A stretch of DNA of 55,655 bases from Streptomyces sp. NRRL F-5122 (GTDB taxonomy: Bacteria; Actinomycetota; Actinomycetes; Streptomycetales; Streptomycetaceae), in NCBI RefSeq assembly GCF_001507435.1, contig NZ_LMWH01000252.1, positions 1-55,655 on the forward strand, given 5' to 3'. Numbering within the stretch: position 1 is the first letter of the stretch; each line of letters begins with the position of its first letter. Position numbers and translations under genes: made by a program. Of the stretch, positions 44,454-53,831 are shown piece after piece. The notes beneath the pieces were generated by a model. That model was not told where the DNA came from and searched no databases. It saw only the letters and a list, made by a program, of their open reading frames with translations.

Positions 44454-45170
44454 GTGCCCAGGAGTCAGAAGACCGAGGGGCCTGCCACCGGACCGGGCGC
44501 GGAGTCGGCCGGGCAGGAGCAGGAGGCCCGGCCGCGCCGCCGCCAGGCCCGGGGCGAGCGCCGTATCGCGCAGCTGCTGCAGGCCGCCGCCGAGGTCTTC
44601 TGCCGTACCGGCTACACCGCCGCGAGCACGAACGCCATCGCCCGCGAGGCCGGCGTCTCCCCGGGGACGCTGTACCAGTTCTTCCCGAACAAGGAAGCGA
44701 TCGCCATCGGCCTCGGCGACCAGTTGCTCCAGCAGTGGCAGGAGTCGCAGGACCGCGCGCTGACCGAGGAGAACCTCGGACTCCCCCTGGACCAACTGCT
44801 GGACGCCGCGCTCGACCCGCTGATCGCGTTCAACGTCGAGAACCCGGCCTTCGGCGTCCTGCTGCACGGCCCCGACGTCCCCGGGCCGATCGCACAGGAG
44901 CACAACACCCTGCATGAGGCGTCCCTCACCCGCATCGAGGGGATGATCGCGGGCTTCCTGCCGGACACCCCGCCCGACGAGCGCTCCCGCACCGCGAACA
45001 TGCTGCTCGCCCTCTTCAAGGCCGGGCTCGACCTGATCATGTCCCACGACGGCGCGGCACGCGAGGCCTACATCACCGAGCTGAAGACGGCGATGCACCG
45101 GTATCTCGAGCCGATGCTGCACGACGACGAGGACGACAGCGGCGACGGCTCCACCGGCCACTCCCCCTGA
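44454..45170 (+). CDS. TetR family transcriptional regulator
   Basis: A 238-residue regulator. A basic N-terminus of about 40 residues precedes the TetR DNA-binding domain RRIAQLLQAAAEVFCRTGYTAASTNAIAREAGVSPGTLYQFFPNKEAIAIGLGDQLLQQW. The C-terminal ligand domain is helical (LLDAALDPLIAFNVENPAFGVLL, RTANMLLALFKAGLDLIM), with an acidic tail DDDEDDSGDG. Likely repressor of the divergent MMPL exporter, released by an exported compound. GTG start at 44454 with GAGAGGTGGGG upstream. Confidence 0.93.
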   Translation: MPRSQKTEGPATGPGAESAGQEQEARPRRRQARGERRIAQLLQAAAEVFCRTGYTAASTNAIAREAGVSPGTLYQFFPNKEAIAIGLGDQLLQQWQESQDRALTEENLGLPLDQLLDAALDPLIAFNVENPAFGVLLHGPDVPGPIAQEHNTLHEASLTRIEGMIAGFLPDTPPDERSRTANMLLALFKAGLDLIMSHDGAAREAYITELKTAMHRYLEPMLHDDEDDSGDGSTGHSP

Positions 45171-45328
45171 AGCCCCACCGACGACCCCCGCGAGCCCCAC
45201 CGGAGCCCCAGCGCCAATCGCCCCCGAAGCCCCCAGCGGCGAGTCCACCCGGAAGCCCTCGCCGGCGGTTTCCGCCGACGGCCGCCGCCGAGGAACCGGC
45301 GCGGCTCGCGGACTCACCCCGCAATCCC

Positions 45329-45356
45329 TTGGATGAATACCCCCTAGGGGTATAGT
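45329..45356 (+). promoter_or_regulatory. CsoR-type copper box overlapping the copZ promoter
   Basis: ATACCCCCTAGGGGTAT (45337-45353) is an inverted repeat (7-3-7) matching the known operator form of the copper sensor CsoR in actinobacteria. It overlaps the presumed -10 TATAGT (45351-45356), with -35 TTGGAT at 45329-45334 (16-base spacer). Repression without copper and release with Cu(I) is expected. No csoR gene lies in the window. Confidence 0.8.
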
Positions 45357-45400
45357 CTGGTTCTCGTAAGCCACACGAGCCTCCCCGAGGAGTTGGAGAG

Positions 45401-45640
45401 ATGACCACACAGACCGAGACTCCGGGTTCCGTGACGACCGTCTACAAGGTGAGCGGGATGAGCTGTGGGCACTGCGAGGGCTCCGTCTCCGGCGAGATCT
45501 CCGCCATCGCCGGCGTCAGCTCCGTCACCGCCGTCGCGTCCACCGGCGAGGTCACGGTCGTCTCCGCCGCACCCCTCGCCGACGAAGCCGTGCAGGCAGC
45601 GGTCGACGAGGCCGGCTTCGAGCTCGTCGGCAAGGCCTGA
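45401..45640 (+). CDS. copZ: Heavy-metal-associated domain copper chaperone
   Basis: A 79-residue soluble protein with one HMA domain: YKVSGMSCGHCEGSVSGEI, in which Cys22 and Cys25 bind Cu(I). The ferredoxin-like fold is completed by VTAVASTGEVTVVSA and VDEAGFELVGKA. It picks up cytosolic copper and hands it to the metal-binding domain of the P-type ATPase encoded 84 bases downstream. The ATG at 45401 follows GGAGAG. Expression from the CsoR-type box immediately upstream is likely. Confidence 0.93.
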   Translation: MTTQTETPGSVTTVYKVSGMSCGHCEGSVSGEISAIAGVSSVTAVASTGEVTVVSAAPLADEAVQAAVDEAGFELVGKA

Positions 45641-45724
45641 ACCAGCATCTGCTCCCCGCGCCGGGTCGTACCGACCAGCTGATACTGGCTCCGCACGGCC
45701 CGGTCCGTTGTCTGGAGTCCGGAC

Positions 45725-47977
45725 ATGACCAGCACCGCAGCACCGGCCGCGATAGACGCGGCCACGCCCTCCGAGGTGGAACTCGCGATCGGCGGCATGA
45801 CCTGCGCCTCCTGCGCGGCCCGTGTCGAGAAGAAGCTCAACCGCATCGACGGCGTCACCGCCACGGTGAACTTCGCGACGGAGAAGGCGAAGATCTCCTA
45901 TCCCGCCGGGATCCAGGTCGCCGACCTGATCGCCACGGTGGTGAAGACCGGCTACACGGCGGAGGAACCCCCGCCGCCACAGCCGGAGCAGCCCGCGGCC
46001 CCCGAGGCCGCCGGGGAAGACCCCGAATCGGCCGCCCTCCGTCAGCGACTGACCGTCTCGGCGCTGCTCGCCCTGCCCGTCGTACTGCTCTCGATGGTCC
46101 CCGCCCTGCAGTTCGACAACTGGCAGTGGCTCTCACTGACGCTGGCCGCGCCCGTCGTCGTATGGGGCGGACTGCCCTTCCACAAGGCGGCGTTCACCAA
46201 CGCCCGGCACGGCGCGGCCACGATGGACACCCTGGTGTCGGTCGGCACGCTCGCGGCGTTCGGCTGGTCGCTCTGGGCGCTGTTCTGGGGGGACGCGGGC
46301 ATGCCCGGCATGCGCCACGGCTTCGACCTCACCGTCTCCCGCACGGACGGGTCCTCGGCCCTCTATCTCGAAGTGGCCGCCGGTGTCGTCGCGTTCATCC
46401 TGCTCGGCCGCCATCTGGAGGCCCGCTCCAAGCGGCGCGCCGGCGCGGCCCTGAAGGCGCTGCTCGAACTGGGCGCGAAGGACGTCGCGGTCCTGCGGGA
46501 CGGCCGTGAGGTACGCGTTCCGGTGGCCCTGCTGGCCGTCGGCGACCGGTTCGTCGTACGGCCCGGCGAGAAGATCGCCACGGACGGGACGGTCGTCGAG
46601 GGCGCCTCGGCGGTCGACGCCTCCATGCTCACCGGAGAGTCGGTGCCGGTCGATGTGACCGTCGGCGACCGCGTGACCGGCGCGACCGTCAACGCCGGGG
46701 GCCGCCTGGTGGTCGAGGCCGCCCGGGTCGGCGCGGACACCCGGCTCGCACGGATGGCGCGGCTCGTGGAGGAGGCGCAGAACGGCAAGGCGGAGGTGCA
46801 GCGCCTGGCCGACCGCATCTCCGGGATCTTCGTGCCCGTCGTCCTGCTGATCGCCCTCGGCACGTTCGGGGTGTGGCTCGGCGTCACCGGCGACACCGTC
46901 GCCGCCTTCACCGCGGCCGTAGCGGTGCTGATCATCGCCTGCCCGTGCGCGCTGGGGCTCGCCACCCCGACCGCCCTGATGGTCGGCACAGGCCGCGGTG
47001 CCCAGCTCGGCATCCTCATCAAGGGCCCGGAGGTGCTGGAGTCCACGCGCCGGGTCGACACGGTGGTCCTGGACAAGACCGGAACGGTCACCACGGGCCG
47101 GATGGCCCTCCAGGGGGTGCACACCGCCGAGGAGGAGGACGAGAAGGACGCCCTGCGGCTCGCCGGAGCCCTCGAGCACGCCTCCGAGCACCCGGTCGCC
47201 AGGGCGATCGCGGCAGGCGCTCAGGAGCGCCTCGGCGGGCTTCCCGCCCCTGACCGGTTCGAGAACGTACCGGGTCTCGGCGTGCGCGGGCGTGTGGAGG
47301 GGCACGAGGTCACCGTGGGCCGCTTCCCGGACGCCCTTCCGGACGCGCTGGCCCGGACGAAGGCGGAGGCCGAGGCCGAGGGACGCACGGCTGTGGTGGT
47401 CGCGCGCGACGGCGTGGCACTCGGCGTCCTCACCGTCGCCGACGCGATCAAGGAGACCAGCGCCGAGGCCGTACGGGAGCTCCGGGCCCTGGGCCTCAGG
47501 CCCGTCCTGCTGACCGGGGACAACCGGGCGGTCGCCGAGGCCGTGGCGGGTGCCGTGGGCATCGCCGCGGGCGACGTGATCGCCGAGGTGCTGCCGGAGG
47601 AGAAGGTCGCCGTCGTCAGGCGGCTCCAGAGCGAGGGACGGACCGTCGCCATGGTCGGTGACGGCGTCAACGACGCGGCCGCACTGGCCACCGCGGATCT
47701 GGGACTGGCCATGGGGACCGGGACGGACGCGGCGATCGAGGCGAGCGATCTGACGCTGGTGCGCGGGGATCTGCGGGTGGCCGCGGACGCGATCCGGCTC
47801 TCACGGCGCACGCTCTCGACGATCAAGGGGAATCTGGTCTGGGCCTTCGGGTACAACGTGGCCGCGCTGCCCCTGGCCGCCGCCGGGCTCCTGAACCCGA
47901 TGATCGCGGGTGCGGCGATGGCCTTCTCGTCGGTCTTCGTGGTCACCAACAGCCTTCGGCTACGGGCATTCTCATGA
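45725..47977 (+). CDS. copA: Copper-translocating P-type ATPase
   Basis: A 750-residue P1B-type ATPase. The N-terminal HMA domain has GMTCASC (Cys27, Cys30). Eight membrane helices follow, with the CPC metal site in helix 6 (IACPCALG, residues 406-408). The phosphorylation motif is DKTGT (Asp450), the ATP site has [12 protein letters not shown] (HP motif), and [16 protein letters not shown] marks the hinge. It pumps Cu(I) out of the cell. It is co-transcribed with the chaperone gene, and a hairpin follows. Confidence 0.96.
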   Translation: MTSTAAPAAIDAATPSEVELAIGGMTCASCAARVEKKLNRIDGVTATVNFATEKAKISYPAGIQVADLIATVVKTGYTAEEPPPPQPEQPAAPEAAGEDPESAALRQRLTVSALLALPVVLLSMVPALQFDNWQWLSLTLAAPVVVWGGLPFHKAAFTNARHGAATMDTLVSVGTLAAFGWSLWALFWGDAGMPGMRHGFDLTVSRTDGSSALYLEVAAGVVAFILLGRHLEARSKRRAGAALKALLELGAKDVAVLRDGREVRVPVALLAVGDRFVVRPGEKIATDGTVVEGASAVDASMLTGESVPVDVTVGDRVTGATVNAGGRLVVEAARVGADTRLARMARLVEEAQNGKAEVQRLADRISGIFVPVVLLIALGTFGVWLGVTGDTVAAFTAAVAVLIIACPCALGLATPTALMVGTGRGAQLGILIKGPEVLESTRRVDTVVLDKTGTVTTGRMALQGVHTAEEEDEKDALRLAGALEHASEHPVARAIAAGAQERLGGLPAPDRFENVPGLGVRGRVEGHEVTVGRFPDALPDALARTKAEAEAEGRTAVVVARDGVALGVLTVADAIKETSAEAVRELRALGLRPVLLTGDNRAVAEAVAGAVGIAAGDVIAEVLPEEKVAVVRRLQSEGRTVAMVGDGVNDAAALATADLGLAMGTGTDAAIEASDLTLVRGDLRVAADAIRLSRRTLSTIKGNLVWAFGYNVAALPLAAAGLLNPMIAGAAMAFSSVFVVTNSLRLRAFS

Positions 47978-47979
47978 CG

Positions 47980-48042
47980 AGAGGGTGAGAGTCCCTCTAG
48001 AGTCCGACGCGAGCCTCACATAAGCTCTTCACAAGGCTCGCG
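47980..48042 (+). terminator. Hairpins downstream of copA
   Basis: AGAGGG/CCCTCT (47980-47998) and CGCGAGCCT/AGGCTCGCG (48008-48042, 17-base loop) are perfect stems directly behind the copA stop at 47977. The second is followed by a pyrimidine-rich stretch. Confidence 0.55.
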
Positions 48043-48569
48043 CATCATCCTTACGCTGGGGGCCTCGGTCGACGTATCGGGGCTCTTGCGTATCTTCAGG
48101 ACATATGCAAGAGACACAGATCACAATGATGTGAACGTAACCAGCGGAAGGGTTCGTGAGTCTAAGTTGGCGGTGTCAGAAGCGTCTTGGGGGGCGTGAC
48201 TGACATCCGGGGATGTCTTGGGGGACGTTCCCAGGAAACTGCGTTGCCGGGACACGTACACCGGGGAGCTTTGAGCGGCCCTCCCGTCCGTACGCGTCCC
48301 GGCAGACCGCACCGCAGTGTTATGCCGAGTTGTGCTCGTTTTGCTCACAGCGATTCAGGCGCTGTCCCGCAAACGCCCGGCCGGATCCCGTGGGGGGAAT
48401 CCGCACCGGGACATGGGAAGGCGCCCTGCACGTCGGCCCGTGGGGGGACCGGCTGTGGGGCGCCTTCCGCTTTTCACAAGACTTTTCATACGGCTTGAGA
48501 CGAGTGTGCGTCACCGCACCTGGCGTACGTCGCTCCACGACGACGTACGCCCTGCGTACATAATCCTGC
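48043..48569 (+). ncRNA. Gene-free structured region; candidate small RNA or RNA leader
   Basis: About 530 bases hold no credible gene. They contain two pairs of direct repeats: GTCTTGGGGG at 48184-48193 and 48215-48224, and CCCGTGGGGGGA at 48387-48398 and 48437-48448. GGAAGGCGCC (48416-48425) pairs with GGCGCCTTCC (48459-48468), followed by GCTTTTC, an intrinsic terminator for a plus-strand transcript. No gene precedes it closely enough to need one, as copA has its own hairpins, so a separate small RNA is plausible. Strand and ends are inference. Confidence 0.45.
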
Positions 48570-49859
<1,290 letters not shown>

Positions 49860-50100
49860 GTCTTCCCTCACCGACGTAGTGCCTCATCTTCGAGGTGCCC
49901 TGACTGTCTCTACCATCCCCCATTTGGCGCAGGAGAGTGCACTCGGGGTCGACCTTTGGGCGCATCGGCGGCACTGAGTGCCGTCAACCTGCTCATCCTG
50001 CCCCCCGTCGACCGGTTCCGGAAGTGCTCTGTGACCTTTGCGACTCGTTTGATCGATCATTTTTTCCAATGAAGGGTGCGGATGCGAACCGGGCCGGGGC

Positions 50101-52377
50101 TCAGCCCTCGACGGGCCTCGGCGACAGCCTGAAATCCAGGGCCGTGCAGCGCCGGCCCGCCGAGACCGTGCGGACCGCCTGCCCGATCGCCTTGCGGGAA
50201 CCGACGAGCACGACCAGCTTCTTCGCCCTGGTGACGGCCGTGTAGAGGAGGTTGCGCTGGAGCATCATCCACGCCCCGGTGGTGACCGGGATCACCACCG
50301 CCGGATACTCGCTGCCCTGCGAGCGGTGGATGGTCACCGCGTAGGCATGCGCCAGCTCGTCCAGCTCGTCGAACTCGTACGCCACCTCCTCGTCCTCGTC
50401 CGTCAGCACCGTGAGGCGCTGATCGACCGGGTCGAGCGAGGTGACCACGCCCACAGTGCCGTTGAAGACACCGTTCTTCCCCTTCTCGTAATTGTTGCGA
50501 ATCTGGGTGACCTTGTCGCCGACACGGAAGACCCGGCCGCCGAACCGCTTCTCGGGCAGATCCGGACGGGCGGGGGTGACCGCCTGCTGGAGCAGCCCGT
50601 TCAGCGTGCCGGCGCCTGCGGGTCCGCGGTGCATGGGCGCGAGCACCTGCACGTCGCGGCGCGGGTCGAGACCGAACCGGGCCGGGATCCGCCGCGCCGC
50701 CACGTCCACGGTGAGACGGCCGGCCTCCTCGGTGTCGTCCTCGACGAAGAGGAAGAAGTCCTTCAGGCCGTCGGTGAGCGGATGCTGCCCGGAGTTGATG
50801 CGGTGCGCGTTGGTGACGACGCCCGACTGTTGGGCCTGGCGGAAGACGCGGGTGAGGCGGACGGCGGGAACGGGACTTCCGTCGGTGAGCAGATCCCTGA
50901 GGACCTCCCCGGCGCCGACGCTGGGCAGTTGGTCGACGTCACCGACGAAGAGCAGGTGGGCGCCGGGCGGCACGGCCTTCACCAGTTTGTTGGCGAGCAG
51001 CAGGTCGAGCATGGACGCCTCGTCGACGACGACCAGGTCCGCGTCGAGCGGGCGGTCCCGGTCGTATGCCGCGTCGCCGCCCGGCTTCAGCTCCAGCAGG
51101 CGATGCACGGTGGAGGCCTCGGCCCCGGTCAGCTCGGACAGGCGTTTGGCCGCGCGGCCGGTGGGCGCGGCCAGGACGACCTTGGCCCGCTTGGCCCGGG
51201 CGAGCTCGACGATGGAGCGCACCGTGAAGGACTTGCCGCAGCCGGGCCCTCCGGTCAGGACGGCGACCTTCTTGGTCAGCGCGAGCCGCACGGCCTCCTC
51301 CTGCTCGGGCGCCAACTCGGCTCCCGTGCGCCCCTTGAGCCAACCCAGCGCCTTGTCCCACGCCACGTCCCCGAACGCGGGCATCCGGTCCTCGCCCGTG
51401 CGCAGCAGGCGCAGCAGCTGGGCGGAGAGGGACAGCTCGGCGCGGTGGAAGGGGACGAGGTAGACGGCGGTGACCGGGTCCCCGCCGTCCGGCCCGGGCA
51501 CCCTCTCCCTCACGACGCCGGGGTCGGAGTCGTCCTCGGGGGGCGCCGCCAGCTCGGCCAGGCACTCGATGACCAGCCCGGTGTCGACCTGGAGGAGCTT
51601 GACCGCGTCCGCGATCAGCCGCTCCTCCGGGAGATAGCAGTGGCCCTGGTCGGTCGACTGGGACAGGGCGTACTGCAGACCGGCCTTGACTCGCTCCGGG
51701 CTGTCGTGCGGGATCCCGACGGACTGGGCGATCCGGTCGGCGGTGAGGAAACCGATGCCCCAGACGTCCGAGGCGAGGCGGTACGGCTGGTTCTTGACGA
51801 CGGAGATGGAGGCGTCGCTGTACTTCTTGTAGATGCGTACGGCGATGGACGTGGAGACCTCGACGCTCTGCAGGAAGAGCATGACCTCCTTGATCGCCTT
51901 CTGCTCCTCCCAGGCGTCGGCGATCTTCTTGGTCCGCTTCGGGCCGAGCCCGGGCACCTCGATGAGCCGCTTGGGCTCCTCCTCGATGATCTGGAGGGTG
52001 TCGAGCCCGAAGTGCTGGGTGATCCGGTCGGCGAAGACGGGTCCGATGCCCTTGACCAGGCCGGAGCCGAGATAGCGGCGAATGCCCTGGACGGTGGCCG
52101 GGAGGACGGTCGTGTAGTTCTCGACGGTGAACTGCTTGCCGTACTGCGGATGGGAGCCCCAGCGCCCCTCCATCCGCAGCGACTCGCCCACCTGGGCGCC
52201 GAGGAGCGCTCCGACGACGGTGAGCAGATCACCGGCGCCGCGGCCGGTGTCGACGCGGGCGACCGTGTATCCGTTCTCCTCGTTGGCGTACGTGATCCGC
52301 TCGAGCACACCCTCCAGCACGGCGAGGTGCCGCTCCCCGGCACCTGCCTGCCCCGCCCGACTCGACTCCTGGGTCAT
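50101..52377 (-). CDS. recD2: ATP-dependent RecD2-like DNA helicase
   Basis: A 758-residue superfamily 1B helicase. The N-terminal part has an OB-like domain and tandem helix-hairpin-helix motifs (LVKGIGPVFADRI, IEVPGLGPKRTKKI, GIGFLTADRIAQSVG), typical of RecD2 outside RecBCD. The helicase core has Walker A GGPGCGKS (376-383), motif II VVDEASM, TRVFRQAQQS (motif IV), and the C-terminal UvrD-like HAYAVTIHRSQGSEYPAVVIP. It translocates 5'-3' on single-stranded DNA and works in repair or replication restart. No RecB or RecC gene is near. Confidence 0.94.
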   Translation of the reverse strand: MTQESSRAGQAGAGERHLAVLEGVLERITYANEENGYTVARVDTGRGAGDLLTVVGALLGAQVGESLRMEGRWGSHPQYGKQFTVENYTTVLPATVQGIRRYLGSGLVKGIGPVFADRITQHFGLDTLQIIEEEPKRLIEVPGLGPKRTKKIADAWEEQKAIKEVMLFLQSVEVSTSIAVRIYKKYSDASISVVKNQPYRLASDVWGIGFLTADRIAQSVGIPHDSPERVKAGLQYALSQSTDQGHCYLPEERLIADAVKLLQVDTGLVIECLAELAAPPEDDSDPGVVRERVPGPDGGDPVTAVYLVPFHRAELSLSAQLLRLLRTGEDRMPAFGDVAWDKALGWLKGRTGAELAPEQEEAVRLALTKKVAVLTGGPGCGKSFTVRSIVELARAKRAKVVLAAPTGRAAKRLSELTGAEASTVHRLLELKPGGDAAYDRDRPLDADLVVVDEASMLDLLLANKLVKAVPPGAHLLFVGDVDQLPSVGAGEVLRDLLTDGSPVPAVRLTRVFRQAQQSGVVTNAHRINSGQHPLTDGLKDFFLFVEDDTEEAGRLTVDVAARRIPARFGLDPRRDVQVLAPMHRGPAGAGTLNGLLQQAVTPARPDLPEKRFGGRVFRVGDKVTQIRNNYEKGKNGVFNGTVGVVTSLDPVDQRLTVLTDEDEEVAYEFDELDELAHAYAVTIHRSQGSEYPAVVIPVTTGAWMMLQRNLLYTAVTRAKKLVVLVGSRKAIGQAVRTVSAGRRCTALDFRLSPRPVEG

Positions 52378-52454
52378 GATCCGACGCTACCGAAGAGGAC
52401 CGACAGTGACGACGACACGGTCCTCACGGCCCCGGACTCCTGCATGCTGGGGCC

Positions 52455-52907
52455 ATGGAACCGGTGCTGCGCGGCCTGCCGTCCGCCTTCTGGAGCGTCC
52501 CCTATGTGGGGTCCCGCTACCCGGGATCACCGGCAGTGGCAGCGCGCCCGGACCTGGCGGCCGGCGCGAACTGCCAGCTGTTCGCGTACGAAGTGCTGCG
52601 CCACTTCGGACTGGTCCCACCCGTCCTGCGCTCGAGCGGCCTGTGGACGGACGCACGGGCCACGGTCCGTGTGTCCGCGGCCCGGCCTCTCGACCTGATG
52701 CTCTTCAACTCCACCGACGACGCCTACGGCGCGCACGTCGGGGTCCGGGTGGAGAGGGGGCGGGTGCTGCACCTGTGCGCGGAGGTGGGCCGACCGGCGG
52801 TCTGGGAGCCGGCGGAGTTCGCGGCGCGGGAACGGTACCGGGTGCTGGTCGGCATCAAGCGGGTGACGGCAGGTCGGGCGAACAGGGGTGCCAGCAACAG
52901 GGATTGA
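52455..52907 (+). CDS. NlpC/P60-like small protein (150 aa)
   Basis: A 150-residue protein whose order of residues resembles NlpC/P60 or amidase-like cysteine hydrolases: AAGANCQLFAYEVLRHFG (candidate nucleophile Cys40), then DLMLFNSTDDAYGAHVGVRVERG (His94), then HLCAEVGRPAVWEP. It has no signal peptide or membrane segment, so it would act in the cytoplasm or leave by another route. Peptidoglycan-related activity is therefore uncertain. ATG at 52455, divergent from the helicase gene. Confidence 0.7.
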   Translation: MEPVLRGLPSAFWSVPYVGSRYPGSPAVAARPDLAAGANCQLFAYEVLRHFGLVPPVLRSSGLWTDARATVRVSAARPLDLMLFNSTDDAYGAHVGVRVERGRVLHLCAEVGRPAVWEPAEFAARERYRVLVGIKRVTAGRANRGASNRD

Positions 52908-52957
52908 CAATCCGGGGGGCCTCCGACGAGTGGTTTTCCCGTGGGCTCCCCTGCGGA

Positions 52958-53818
52958 TCAGGTCTCGAACTCACCCAGCCAGCTGCGCTGGACGAGGTGC
53001 TTGGGAAGGTAGTCGGACTCGACCTCGATCGGGATCCCGCCGTCATGCGCGAGACAGACGACCGCCAGGAGGCCGAGGGCCACCAGTCCGTCGACCCGTT
53101 GCGCACGGTCCTCGTCCGCGGTCCAGTACTGTTTGTGCAGCTCAAGGGCCTCCACCAGGGCCTGGTTGAAACCCTGCTCGTCCTTGCGTACGAAGCGATG
53201 GAAGAGGTTGATCGGCTGGTAGAGAATGTTCTGCAGCAGGTCGGGCGGGGTGATCGTCGCGGCTTCCGGATAGGACCCCTCGATGGCGGCCACCAGCTTC
53301 TCGACCAGTCCTGGACGCCTGAGCCAGTAAGTCTGCAGGGCATCCACCCAGTGGTAGACGTATTCGTCCACCTCGGCACCGGAAGCCCGCAAAAGCTCGA
53401 TCGGGACCTCGCAGAGCTGAGCCATGCGGTTCTGTTCACGGCAGACGACCGCGAGCCAGAAAGCCGTGAGCCAGTTGCCCGCATCCGAGTAATCCTGCGG
53501 ACCCGTCGCGGGAATGGTCCGCATCTCCCGGTTGATACGGCATTGCACCGATTCCTCGGTCGTCACCGCCGCAGCGAACATCGCCGAGCCCACCTGCATC
53601 GCGGTGACCACGGCTTCCCATGTCTCCAGTTGCCCCGCCCGCGGATCGACGGCACAGCGCGCGTCCATGTGCAGGATCGCCTTGCCCAGCGTCGAGTTGA
53701 ACATGCGGGGCGATTCTTCCAGCCATTGGATCGACTTCGCCGTGCTTTCACCGAGCGACTTGGCGTAGGCCTCGTCATCGGGGCCCGGAGCTCCATGCCG
53801 TGCCACTCGTACACTCAC
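52958..53818 (-). CDS. Immunity 49 family protein
   Basis: A 286-residue, all-helical soluble protein that matches the Imm49 pattern of polymorphic toxin systems, with LEESPRMFNSTLGKAILHMDARCAVDPRAGQLETWEAVVTAMQ near the N-terminus and LHKQYWTADEDRAQRVDGLVALGLLAVVCLAHDGGIPIEVESDYLPKHLV at the end. It should bind and neutralise the cognate toxin. The GTG at 53818 follows GGGAGAG, and it begins only 13 bases behind the toxin stop, the standard order of toxin then immunity gene. Assignment rests on pattern recognition and position. Confidence 0.82.
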   Translation of the reverse strand: MSVRVARHGAPGPDDEAYAKSLGESTAKSIQWLEESPRMFNSTLGKAILHMDARCAVDPRAGQLETWEAVVTAMQVGSAMFAAAVTTEESVQCRINREMRTIPATGPQDYSDAGNWLTAFWLAVVCREQNRMAQLCEVPIELLRASGAEVDEYVYHWVDALQTYWLRRPGLVEKLVAAIEGSYPEAATITPPDLLQNILYQPINLFHRFVRKDEQGFNQALVEALELHKQYWTADEDRAQRVDGLVALGLLAVVCLAHDGGIPIEVESDYLPKHLVQRSWLGEFET

Positions 53819-53831
53819 TGCGCTCTCCCGA

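Noticed and set aside
45171..45336. AGCCCCACCG-like short repeats behind the TetR gene
   Set aside because: Only two exact copies and some partial ones in a C-rich stretch; not distinct from background base composition.
48187..48498. 103-codon frame in the copA-citA interval
   Set aside because: Translation is low-complexity and spans direct repeats and a hairpin. A noncoding explanation is better.
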